From DAOTXS01 sp034433515 (GTDB taxonomy: Bacteria > Chloroflexota > Anaerolineae > UBA4142), in NCBI GenBank assembly GCA_034433515.1, contig DAOUAL010000104.1, positions 1-7,244 of the forward strand: DNA of 7,244 bases, in the 5' to 3' direction. Below, piece after piece: positions 1-5,433 of the stretch. The notes beneath the pieces were generated by a model. That model was given only the letters and a program-made list of their open reading frames with translations. It was not told where the DNA came from and made no database searches. The position numbers and the translations under genes were made by a program. Position 1 is the stretch's first letter; each line of letters opens with the position of its first letter.

Positions 1-707
1 TTGATCGGTTCGAGCGCGGTGGGGCGTTGACGGCTGGGAAACTGGAGCAAGAATCCCGGCGGATACGGTCGCACCGCAAAGTATTTGAGATAGCCCGTGG
101 ACGAAGCCAAACGTCTGCCCAAGAAATAATGTTTGACGTTGCGCAACACGTGAACACGCACTCCTTTGCGTTCCGATTGCAATAACAAGATCGCTTGCGA
201 TTCATCCCCATTGGCGCGTGCGTTCGCCACTGCCTCTTCGATTCGCAACACTTCGCGCGTAATCGGAATATCTTCTGCCACCAGCGCCCGCATCCGCGCT
301 TCGATCTGCGCAAGTTCTGGTTCGGTAAACGGTTCGCGGCCCAACACGCGGCAGAACAATCCGCCGAAGGTTACGGAATGATCCACGGTGATACCCACCT
401 GAAACAACTCGCGCACCACGACATCGAGCAACAACGTGAGGGCGCGTTGATAAAAACGCATCCCATCTTCGGTTGCCGTTGAAATTGGTTCCACATCCAC
501 ATCCGCAATGACCGGTTCGCCCAGTTCGGCTAGGCGACCATTGACCAAAGCCGCCACAACAGGAATACCGTTGGCAGCAAAAATTTTGCGCATAAACGTT
601 TCTAGCCGGGTTCCAGCGGGTCCACAAAAGACGCGTCCGTCCGGCAAGCGCACTTGAACATCTTGGCGATGTTCACAGGGTTGAATTTGAGAAAACAGGT
701 CTTCCAT
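1..707 (-). CDS. TGS/SAD-domain nucleoside (uridine) kinase, N-terminal part, cut by left edge
   Basis: The frame is open from the ATG at 707 to the window edge (235 codons plus two bases). Residues about 16-75 form a TGS domain (VRLPDGRVFCGPAGT, then PVVAALVNGRLAELG). Next come a linker EDGMRFYQRAL and a ThrRS-like SAD region (about 105-170: VDHSVTFGGLFCRV, EPFTEPELAQIEARM). STGYLKYFAVRPYPPGFLLQFP follows at 203-224. This order and the last motif are characteristic of the uridine kinase-like proteins that join a threonyl-tRNA-synthetase-like N-terminus to a P-loop phosphoribulokinase/uridine kinase domain. That kinase domain should begin just left of the window, so the catalytic part is not visible here. 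An AAGG at 715-718 lies 7 nt before the ATG. The gene starts 21 nt after the stop of the upstream minus-strand gene and probably shares its promoter. A role in nucleoside salvage (NTP-dependent phosphorylation in the cytoplasm) comes from the family, not from visible catalytic residues. Confidence 0.85.
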   Translation of the reverse strand, partial: MEDLFSQIQPCEHRQDVQVRLPDGRVFCGPAGTRLETFMRKIFAANGIPVVAALVNGRLAELGEPVIADVDVEPISTATEDGMRFYQRALTLLLDVVVRELFQVGITVDHSVTFGGLFCRVLGREPFTEPELAQIEARMRALVAEDIPITREVLRIEEAVANARANGDESQAILLLQSERKGVRVHVLRNVKHYFLGRRLASSTGYLKYFAVRPYPPGFLLQFPSRQRPTALEPI

Positions 708-728
708 GGTGAAACCTTGCAATGAGAT

Positions 729-1490
729 TTACGGAATGAACGATGGTAATAGGCGCATCAAATCTTGTTCCACTTGATCAAACGAGGGTTGATAGTTTGC
801 CTTGTTCCAGCCGCGTTCCAAGATGACGCGCTGTGATGGATTGAATGGCGCACTCGGATTAGGCAATGCTCTCTGCTTCGCTTGGGCAATCGCCAACACA
901 AGCGCACCGATATGTTGCGCATCCATCGGTTCGCGTGCACGGGTTACAATGAACCACAAATCGAAAACATCGCGGGTGCGCGGCGCCGCGCCAAGCATGG
1001 CAATGCGTTCCGCCGCGATTTCGTCGAGCGATTGTGCAACCACGCGTGCCGCGCACGCATCGCTGAAACGATGAAGCAAAGGTGTGCGAACCACAGAATC
1101 GCGTGGCTGTCCCGCGATAAACAAAAGCGTGATGCGCGGTTGCGCCGCCGATCGTCGTCCCAGGGGTCCCACAAATTCAACATTCGCCGACCCCTGCGCG
1201 AAATCGCTCAACCAAAATTTCAAGCCACTTGCTTGCGCCGCGACACCCAACGCATCCTTGAGCATCGCGTAGGTGGGCGATTCAAGCGCGATAAACTCCG
1301 GTGCATCGCGGAACGGATAATCGGCCAAGTGCGCGTGATATAATGCAGCACTGCCTCGCAAGATCAACGTATCCGCCGCGCGATCGAATAATCCTTTGAG
1401 CAACCAATCGGTTGCATAGGCACGCTCCACCTCGGCCAGATCAACCTGCCATTGCAGAGCCAGTTTACGCAGTTCGCCAAAACCAATCAT
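729..1490 (-). CDS. AbiEii/AbiGii-type nucleotidyltransferase-fold protein, catalytically degenerate
   Basis: The protein has 253 residues. Its N-terminal half resembles the DUF1814/AbiEii nucleotidyltransferase fold: LRGSAALYHAHLADYPF at 44-60 corresponds to the usual KGGTAL...RFSEDLDF block. The C-terminal signature is well kept: QSLDEIAAERIAML (153-166) and RTRDVFDLWFIV (171-182). The catalytic residues are not. Where the family has SEDLDF, this protein has RDAPEF (61-66), and where a KxD strand is expected it reads ITLLFI (120-125). The start at 1490 is chosen because a consensus promoter (1513-1541) lies inside the longer TTG-initiated frame, so an upstream start would not be transcribed. 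The leader is only about 16 nt, with a weak GAG. No antitoxin gene stands beside it; the partner in the operon is a nucleoside kinase. It may be a pseudoenzyme or a binding protein rather than a toxin. The family assignment is moderately sure, the function unknown. Confidence 0.7.
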   Translation of the reverse strand: MIGFGELRKLALQWQVDLAEVERAYATDWLLKGLFDRAADTLILRGSAALYHAHLADYPFRDAPEFIALESPTYAMLKDALGVAAQASGLKFWLSDFAQGSANVEFVGPLGRRSAAQPRITLLFIAGQPRDSVVRTPLLHRFSDACAARVVAQSLDEIAAERIAMLGAAPRTRDVFDLWFIVTRAREPMDAQHIGALVLAIAQAKQRALPNPSAPFNPSQRVILERGWNKANYQPSFDQVEQDLMRLLPSFIP

Positions 1491-1512
1491 CGTATTCTCA
1501 AATGGGGGGCAA

Positions 1513-1541
1513 ATCATAAATCGTATCGCGCGGCTTGTCAA
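1513..1541 (-). promoter_or_regulatory. Sigma-70-type promoter of the nucleotidyltransferase-like/nucleoside kinase operon
   Basis: On the minus strand there is TTGACA (1541-1536), a 17-bp spacer and TATGAT (1518-1513). Expected transcription start is near 1506, giving a leader of about 16 nt before the ATG at 1490. It lies back to back with the plus-strand promoter whose -10 box is at 1562. Confidence 0.8.
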
Positions 1542-1558
1542 ATTAGTTGCCGCATTTG

Positions 1559-1567
1559 TGCTATAAT
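1559..1567 (+). promoter_or_regulatory. Extended -10 promoter of the two small membrane-protein genes
   Basis: TGCTATAAT is a perfect extended -10 element. No good -35 box lies 16-18 bp upstream; TTGTCA at 1535-1540 is 21 bp away. The extended TG may compensate, or an activator may be needed. The 22 bp at 1547-1568 match the FIST gene promoter at 2640-2661 in 19 positions. The strong Shine-Dalgarno AGGAGG follows at 1585-1590. Confidence 0.7.
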
Positions 1568-1595
1568 CCGTTCAACACGAGTGCAGGAGGAGTCG

Positions 1596-1775
1596 TTGAA
1601 ATACATCTGGGTACATATGCCATTTGTCCTAGTTCTTTTTCTGGTGCTCGCGCTGGGCGCAACCGATCTTGCCGCCGGGGTAGAAATCAAAGTGTTGATT
1701 GCTTTGCTCGCGCCGATTCTGTGGCTGGGGCTATACGCGTTGGGGAGCAATCGCACAGCCATGGGAGGGCACTGA
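1596..1775 (+). CDS. Small two-helix membrane protein (59 aa), TTG start
   Basis: I do not recognise this family. The TTG at 1596 is preceded at 5 nt by AGGAGG (1585-1590), one of the strongest ribosome binding sites in the window, and by an extended -10 promoter at a suitable distance. The only competing start is an ATG at 1617, which has no such site. The 59-residue product has two hydrophobic stretches (about 5-25 and 32-50) separated by TDLAAGVEIK, and a short tail SNRTAMGGH. Its TGA overlaps the next ATG by one base, and the codons for MGGH also supply the GGGAGGGC that serves the next gene, so the two are tightly coupled. It is probably the small partner of the 192-residue membrane protein. 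Confidence 0.75.
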   Translation: MKYIWVHMPFVLVLFLVLALGATDLAAGVEIKVLIALLAPILWLGLYALGSNRTAMGGH

Positions 1776-2353
1776 TGTTCACCGTCATCCTCGAGTTGAT
1801 CGCCATCGTTTTGTTGTTGGGGAGCATCTGGCATGCTTCACGCATCGAAGGGCACTCTTTTGCGCAACAATGGTTTACCGCCGGTTACTTGACCGCGCTG
1901 ACCCGCGAGATTTTGAATCAAGTGATGTTTCGCGTCTATGTGTTTGCGCCGGCAATGATGCGCTTGGGCAGTGCGCCCGTGTTGGTAACCTTGCTTAGCA
2001 CCAGCATTGCCTATCTGGCGTATGCCTTTGCCAAACGATGGCTAGACCCCCACCGTACGTTGCACATAGGGGGGCTCGTGTTTATCATCGCTGCCAGCCT
2101 TGCCCTGCCGATTGAAGCCACCGCGGTGCAACTCAAGTGGTGGTTGTACACGATCCCCACTATGACGTGGTTTGGCGGTATGCCCATCACCGCGCCGTTG
2201 ATGTGGGGAGCAAACGCGGTGATCTTGTATGCGTTCTTTTGGCGCATTCACCAAACCCGCTTGACGGAGCCAGCCAAATTGTACGCCTTGATTGCTCTCT
2301 CGCCGATTATGGCAGCCGTCCAGATGGGATTGATTATTTTGCTGAGCGCATAG
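1775..2353 (+). CDS. Multipass membrane protein, possibly carotenoid-biosynthesis (DUF422)-like
   Basis: The 192-residue protein has about five or six hydrophobic helices (roughly 3-20, 66-86, 96-113, 144-156, 168-190). The start ATG at 1775 overlaps the previous TGA and follows GGGAGGGC at about 6 nt. The most distinctive segments are LTREILNQVMFRVYVF (42-57) and PIEATAVQLKWWLYTIP...WFGGMPITAPLMW (112-144). The latter faintly recalls the CruF/DUF422 carotenoid-biosynthesis membrane family, where an acidic residue, W-rich stretch and GVPL...W occur in the same order. The similarity is weak and no other carotenoid gene is in the window. I therefore treat it as a membrane protein of unknown function, translationally coupled to the 59-residue protein before it. 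tRNA-Gly converges on it from the right. Confidence 0.8.
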   Translation: MFTVILELIAIVLLLGSIWHASRIEGHSFAQQWFTAGYLTALTREILNQVMFRVYVFAPAMMRLGSAPVLVTLLSTSIAYLAYAFAKRWLDPHRTLHIGGLVFIIAASLALPIEATAVQLKWWLYTIPTMTWFGGMPITAPLMWGANAVILYAFFWRIHQTRLTEPAKLYALIALSPIMAAVQMGLIILLSA

Positions 2354-2391
2354 AAACAAAAAACCTGAACGGATTCGAAAATCCTTCAGGT
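2354..2391 (-). terminator. Intrinsic terminator of tRNA-Gly
   Basis: Read on the minus strand, the stem ACCTGAA/TTCAGGT (2385-2391 with 2363-2369) is extended by ATCC/GGAT after a one-base bulge, with a six-base loop. It is followed directly by TTTTTGTTT (2362-2354). It starts 4 nt after the tRNA 3' end. There is no T tract in the plus direction, so it is not an obvious terminator for the convergent membrane gene. Confidence 0.8.
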
Positions 2392-2394
2392 CTT

Positions 2395-2466
2395 AGCGGG
2401 AGACGAGATTTGAACTCGCGACATCCACCTTGGGAAGGTGGCGTTCTGCCACTGAACTACTCCCGC
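2395..2466 (-). tRNA. tRNA-Gly(CCC)
   Basis: A complete 72-nt cloverleaf is present. The acceptor stem is GCGGGAG/CTCCCGC with discriminator T. The D arm is GTTC/GAAC, and the anticodon stem CCACC/GGTGG has loop TTCCCAA, giving anticodon CCC (reads GGG). The T arm is GCGAG-TTCGAAT-CTCGT. The CCA end is not encoded and must be added by the CCA-adding enzyme. A consensus promoter lies about 12 nt upstream and a terminator 4 nt downstream, so it is a monocistronic unit. Confidence 0.95.
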
Positions 2467-2478
2467 GTGGTTGAGCAA

Positions 2479-2507
2479 ATTATAAAACAGAAAAGCCGGA
2501 GCGTCAA
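2479..2507 (-). promoter_or_regulatory. Promoter of tRNA-Gly
   Basis: The minus strand has TTGACG (2507-2502), a 17-bp spacer and TATAAT (2484-2479). The tRNA 5' end is at 2466, 12 nt after the -10 box, so the precursor has only a short 5' leader. Confidence 0.85.
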
Positions 2508-2536
2508 ATCAGTCCGGTTGGTGATTGCACACATCT

Positions 2537-2590
2537 TGCCCTCGAGGTCATCGAGAGCATAGAGAATCTTTCGTGATGACCTCGATGGCA
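2537..2590. repeat. Long inverted repeat between tRNA-Gly promoter and FIST promoter
   Basis: TCGAGGTCATC (2542-2552) is perfectly repeated in inverse as GATGACCTCGA (2575-2585). After one mismatch the pairing goes on outward with TGCC/GGCA, giving 15 pairs in 16 positions around a 22-nt centre. No T tract follows on either strand, and it lies upstream of both flanking promoters, so a terminator role is unlikely. It could be an operator, a remnant of a small mobile repeat, or a barrier between divergent units. The rest of 2508-2631 shows nothing else I can support. Confidence 0.7.
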
Positions 2591-2631
2591 TATTGCCCCC
2601 AACATGAAAGGCACCTCGCTTAGAGACGCAC

Positions 2632-2660
2632 TTGTCATCTTGCCGTATCTGTGCGATAAT
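2632..2660 (+). promoter_or_regulatory. Promoter of the FIST-domain gene
   Basis: TTGTCA (2632-2637), a 17-bp spacer and GATAAT (2655-2660) are present, with an extended TG at 2652-2653. The predicted transcription start near 2667 lies only a few bases before the ATG at 2671, so the mRNA may be leaderless or nearly so. The segment 2640-2661 is shared with the promoter at 1547-1568. Confidence 0.75.
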
Positions 2661-2670
2661 CATCTCGCCA

Positions 2671-3867
2671 ATGACTGACCCGATGCAATTCATCTCCGCT
2701 ACCACAACCGAACGCGGCTTAGACAGCGCCCTTGATTCGCTGATGCGCCAAGTGCGTGCGCGGCACAAGCCGGCGCCGATTGATCTCCTGTTTGTTTTTC
2801 TGTCCGCGCATTTCAGCCCTGTCGCACCCTTCATCACCGATCGTTTGCGTGATGCGCTTCAGCCGCGCGTGTTAATCGGTTGCACGTGCGAAGGGGTCAT
2901 CGGCAAGGAACATGAATTGGAAAACCGTCCCGCCATCACGTTGATTGCCGCGCGCATGCCCCACGTTACGCTGCACCCGTTTGCGCTCGACCGGGATGAT
3001 TGGGACACGTTACAAGATCAAGCGCGTTTTTGCGAACTGATCGCTGCGCCGCCGGAGACTCGTTTATTCCTCATGATCGGCGATCCGTACTCGGCGCCCA
3101 CCGACCGATTGCTCGAAGCATTCAACACCTGCTTTACCGGCATACCGATGGTGGGCGGCATGGCAAGCGGTGCGGCATATGCCGGCGGCAATACCCTGAT
3201 TCTCAACGATCACGCGTTCAGTGCCGGCGCGGTCGGCGTGGCGCTCGCCGGCAAGTTCGATTTCGATGTGATTGTGTCGCAAGGTTGCCGCCCTTTTGGT
3301 CGAACGTTTACCGTTACCGAAGTCGAAGGGAATGTGATCACCCAGTTGGACGGTGAGCCGCCGGTGCCGCTCATTGAAGATTTGATCGAGCAATTGTCCG
3401 ACGAGGATCGTCAACTATTGAAGAACGGTTTGTTTGTGGGACGCGCCGTGAGGTCAGATAGATCCCTCTTGGGGCGCGGCGATTTTTTGATTCGCACGTT
3501 TATGGGAGCCGACCGGGAAAGCGGCGCCATTGCGGTTGGTGATTTCATTCACACCGGCGAGATCATTCAATTCCATTTGCGCGATCAAGTTACCGCCACC
3601 GAAGACTTGGAACTGTTGTTGTTTCCGCAAACGTTGTACACGCCGCCCAGGGGGGGATTGTTATTCTCGTGCAACGGACGCGGCACGCGGCTGTACGATC
3701 ATCCCAACGGCGACATTTCGACTATCCAAGCCATGCTCGGTGGCGTGGATATTGCCGGCTTTTTCTGCGCTGGCGAATTGGGTCCCATTGGCGGTAAGAA
3801 TTTTCTACACGGGCATACTGCCAGTTTGGTCTTGTTCCGTCCGCACGCCGAGCACCCCACCGATTAA
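2671..3867 (+). CDS. FIST N/FIST C domain sensory protein
   Basis: The 398-residue protein has the family's usual length and both domains. FIST_N (about 30-225) contains LIGCTCEGVIG (68-78), LFLMIGDPYS (132-141), IPMVGGMASG (158-167) and VSQGCRPFG (202-210). FIST_C (about 230-390) contains LLFSCNGRG (330-338) and GFFCAGELGPIGG (363-375), then LHGHTASLVLF (379-389). FIST proteins are sensory modules thought to bind small ligands such as amino acids. Here the protein is a stand-alone cytoplasmic form, with no kinase, receiver or cyclase domain attached and no signal peptide. The start is ATG 2671, because the frame extending to TTG 2632 overlaps the promoter. There is no Shine-Dalgarno sequence, which fits a near-leaderless mRNA; ATG 2683 is the alternative start. 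No partner signalling gene is visible nearby. The domain call is secure, the ligand unknown. Confidence 0.92.
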   Translation: MTDPMQFISATTTERGLDSALDSLMRQVRARHKPAPIDLLFVFLSAHFSPVAPFITDRLRDALQPRVLIGCTCEGVIGKEHELENRPAITLIAARMPHVTLHPFALDRDDWDTLQDQARFCELIAAPPETRLFLMIGDPYSAPTDRLLEAFNTCFTGIPMVGGMASGAAYAGGNTLILNDHAFSAGAVGVALAGKFDFDVIVSQGCRPFGRTFTVTEVEGNVITQLDGEPPVPLIEDLIEQLSDEDRQLLKNGLFVGRAVRSDRSLLGRGDFLIRTFMGADRESGAIAVGDFIHTGEIIQFHLRDQVTATEDLELLLFPQTLYTPPRGGLLFSCNGRGTRLYDHPNGDISTIQAMLGGVDIAGFFCAGELGPIGGKNFLHGHTASLVLFRPHAEHPTD

Positions 3868-3895
3868 GTCACTCACCTTACGCAGTCTCTAGCGA

Positions 3896-3971
3896 TTTAC
3901 TGCAAAGAACGCCAAGGACGCAGAGCGAAAAAGGTTTTTTCCTCTGCGTGCTCAGCGAACTCGGCGGTGAA
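3896..3971. repeat. Imperfect palindromic intergenic repeat between convergent genes
   Basis: Two 30-nt arms (3896-3925 and 3942-3971) are imperfect inverted copies, about 21 of 30 positions matching, with the inner CGCAGAG/CTCTGCG perfect. The centre GAAAAA-GG-TTTTTTC is itself self-complementary. The composition (GCAAAGAACGCCAAGGACGC and its complement) resembles a palindromic intergenic repeat that I recall being widespread in Chloroflexota and other environmental genomes. It lies between the convergent FIST and yqeB genes and could stop transcription from both sides. It fills most of the 123-nt gap at 3868-3990. Confidence 0.7.
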
Positions 3972-3990
3972 AGTGCGTAACATCAGTAAG

Positions 3991-4800
3991 TCATTTCGAT
4001 TCTGTACTCATCCACGTCAGCACCGCTTCGAGTGCGCCCCCGCCCATCGCCAACGCCTTGTCGCTGATCGTAAAGCAATGCTCACGATTTGCGCGCGGGT
4101 CCACATCACCGATTTTCATCCCGGCTTTGACCGCCAAGCCCTCGTGAACCAAGCCGCGTAGAATTCCATCGAACGGCGCAACCACCGACGCATCCCCTAC
4201 CCACGCGATCACCTCGCCAGGGTTTACCCTATCGCCAATTTGCCGAATCGCGCGGACTGTCCCATCGCACGGCGCACGCAACACGCGCTCGGCGCTCTTG
4301 CCGCCGATTTCGCCGGGAATGCCGGTGTTGGCTTCCGCCGGCTGATGCCACCAAACGCGTCCCAAGTGGTGTCCGCGTTTGGTTTCGATGACCGCGTGGC
4401 AATCTACACCCGGCGTAAAGCCGGGACCCAGCGCGACAACCAACGGCGCATCAGTGATACGGGTGCCGGTATTTCGCTTTGCCATCACCGCGTCAATTAG
4501 CACTTGGGGCTTGAACCATTCGCGCGCGCGCGTTTCCGGATCAACCAACACGGGGACAATGCTCGCCACGAGCAACCCGCGCGCTTCGTCAAACGATTCA
4601 GCCCGGCGCGCGGTGACCCCTGCCACTATAATCTCACTATCGTACACCGCGCTGGCAAAGGCAACCGTGCGCCGCACAACGAGTGGTTGCGCCAGTTCGG
4701 TGACGATGACCGGGAATCCTGCCTTGTGTAACCGCCACGCGACGCCGGTGCCAAGATCGCCGGCACCTTTGATGAGGATGAGAGTATCGGAAATAGACAT
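3991..4800 (-). CDS. yqeB: YqeB-type selenium-dependent molybdenum hydroxylase maturation protein (EF2563 family)
   Basis: The 269-residue protein opens with a Rossmann-type loop, KGAGDLGTGVAWRL (11-24), and then VIVTELAQPLVVRRTVAFA (31-49). The family core VALGPGFTPGVDCHAVIETKRGHHLGRV (122-149) and NTGIPGEIGG (158-167) are intact. A biotinyl/lipoyl-like barrel follows (about 175-236: RAPCDGTV, GDRVNPGEVIAWVG, APFDGILRGL, VKAGMKIGDVDPR). It ends with CFTISDKALAMGGGALEA (242-259). In known genomes this family tracks with selenium-dependent molybdenum hydroxylases (xanthine dehydrogenase/purine hydroxylase type), in which it is thought to help mature the labile selenium cofactor; the exact reaction is not established. 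selD and moaC lie about 0.7-1.2 kb away in divergent orientation, which fits. The start at 4800 has no Shine-Dalgarno, its leader being made of CACCTAAT repeats. It is likely co-transcribed with yjbQ. Confidence 0.92.
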   Translation of the reverse strand: MSISDTLILIKGAGDLGTGVAWRLHKAGFPVIVTELAQPLVVRRTVAFASAVYDSEIIVAGVTARRAESFDEARGLLVASIVPVLVDPETRAREWFKPQVLIDAVMAKRNTGTRITDAPLVVALGPGFTPGVDCHAVIETKRGHHLGRVWWHQPAEANTGIPGEIGGKSAERVLRAPCDGTVRAIRQIGDRVNPGEVIAWVGDASVVAPFDGILRGLVHEGLAVKAGMKIGDVDPRANREHCFTISDKALAMGGGALEAVLTWMSTESK

Positions 4801-4805
4801 TGGAA

Positions 4806-4869
4806 ATTAGGTGATTAGGTGATTAGGTGATTGGGTGATTAGGTAATTGGGTGATTGGATGATTCGCCG
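4806..4869. repeat. Short tandem repeat array, 8-bp unit ATTAGGTG
   Basis: Eight consecutive octamers run from 4806: three perfect ATTAGGTG copies, then ATTGGGTG, ATTAGGTA, ATTGGGTG, ATTGGATG and a decayed ATTCGCCG. The array fills the gap between yqeB and yjbQ and runs into the 3' end of yjbQ, where it supplies the stop codon (4839-4841) and the last few codons. Copies are cleanest next to yqeB and decay towards yjbQ. Confidence 0.9.
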
Positions 4870-5276
4870 ATGATTTGGATGACCAAGTTGCGCGTTCTGG
4901 GACGCGTATCAAAATCGCACAAAACAATTTGTTGCCATGTGCCCAACGTCAGTTCACCGTTCACAAACGGCACGGTGAGCGAAGGTCCCATCAACGCAGC
5001 GCGAATGTGCGAATGCCCATTGTCGTCATGCCAACGCAAATGATGACGGTACGCGCGATTCGGCGGCGTGATTTCATCGAGGACGACGCGCAGATCGTGA
5101 ATCACGCCATCTTCAAATTCAATCGTCGTGATGCCGCCGGTCGAACCGGGACAAAAAATCGTAACAATGCCGTTTTGCAATTTGGATGCTCGCACTGCAC
5201 GCGCGACCGCCTCGGTAATATCTTGCACGTCGTATTCGCCGCGCGTGCGCAAAGATAACGTTTGCGTGATAACCAT
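4839..5276 (-). CDS. yjbQ: YjbQ/UPF0047 family protein (secondary thiamine-phosphate synthase-like)
   Basis: The 145-residue protein carries the whole family signature: TIFCPGSTGGITTIEFEDG (39-57), YRHHLRWHDDNGHSHIRAALMGPS (76-99), VPFVNGELTLGTWQQIVL (102-119) and FDTRPRTRNLVIQIIG (122-137). UPF0047 proteins form small trimers; members show weak thiamine-phosphate synthase activity, and their true role is not settled. The ATG at 5276 is chosen over upstream in-frame starts because a promoter (5292-5319) lies just before it, and GAGGG (5285-5281) stands 4 nt from the start. The family fold normally ends near IIGE; the last residues SSNHPIT and the stop come from the tandem repeat array, so this tail is probably recent and of no function. 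It is first in the operon with yqeB. Confidence 0.9.
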   Translation of the reverse strand: MVITQTLSLRTRGEYDVQDITEAVARAVRASKLQNGIVTIFCPGSTGGITTIEFEDGVIHDLRVVLDEITPPNRAYRHHLRWHDDNGHSHIRAALMGPSLTVPFVNGELTLGTWQQIVLCDFDTRPRTRNLVIQIIGESSNHPIT

Positions 5277-5291
5277 ATTTCCCTCGCCTCC

Positions 5292-5319
5292 ATTATACGC
5301 CACGCCAATTGTTTGACAA
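5292..5319 (-). promoter_or_regulatory. Promoter of yjbQ-yqeB, sharing its -35 region with the tRNA-Val promoter
   Basis: The minus strand has TTGTCA (5319-5314), a 16-bp spacer and TATAAT (5297-5292). Expected transcription start is near 5285, giving a leader under 10 nt. The -35 hexamer overlaps by 5 bp the plus-strand TTGACA of tRNA-Val, so RNA polymerase can hardly occupy both promoters at once. Confidence 0.75.
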
Positions 5320-5341
5320 ACATGGCGCATAAATCTATAAT
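5313..5341 (+). promoter_or_regulatory. Perfect consensus promoter of tRNA-Val
   Basis: TTGACA (5313-5318), a 17-bp spacer and TATAAT (5336-5341) match the sigma-70 consensus exactly. The tRNA begins at 5352, 10 nt after the -10 box. No other promoter is evident before moaC, so it may also drive moaC, selD and fabF. Confidence 0.9.
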
Positions 5342-5351
5342 GTGTTGTGTC

Positions 5352-5424
5352 GGGCGAATAGCTCAGTTGGTAGAGCGCTTGCTTTACACGCAAGAAGTCA
5401 CGGGTTCGAGTCCTGTTTCGCCCA
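5352..5424 (+). tRNA. tRNA-Val(UAC)
   Basis: A complete 73-nt cloverleaf is present. The acceptor is GGGCGAA/TTCGCCC with discriminator A. The D arm is GCTC/GAGC with loop AGTTGGTA, and the anticodon stem CTTGC/GCAAG has loop TTTACAC, giving anticodon TAC (Val). The T arm is ACGGG-TTCGAGT-CCTGT. CCA is not encoded. No T-tract terminator follows; an 18-bp hairpin begins 9 nt downstream and moaC starts 63 nt downstream, so read-through into moaC is likely. Confidence 0.97.
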
Positions 5425-5433
5425 CTGGGATTA

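Noticed and set aside
202..627. Arg/Cys-rich open frame inside the nucleoside kinase gene, and similar frames inside other genes
   Set aside because: They are out-of-frame or antisense readings of clearly conserved genes, with no ribosome binding site or family likeness of their own.
1491..1541. TTG start at 1541 for the nucleotidyltransferase-like gene
   Set aside because: The codons in this stretch are the -35 and -10 boxes of its own promoter.
1452..1595. ATG at 1452 or 1547 as starts for the plus-strand membrane genes
   Set aside because: Both precede or overlap the extended -10 box. The strong ribosome binding site points to TTG 1596, and the second gene has its own ATG at 1775 with a good site.
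4806..4869. CRISPR array
   Set aside because: The units are 8-bp direct repeats with no spacers between them.
5277..5393. N-terminal extension of yjbQ to an upstream start at 5393
   Set aside because: The extension overlaps the yjbQ promoter, the tRNA-Val promoter and part of tRNA-Val itself, and family similarity begins at the ATG at 5276.
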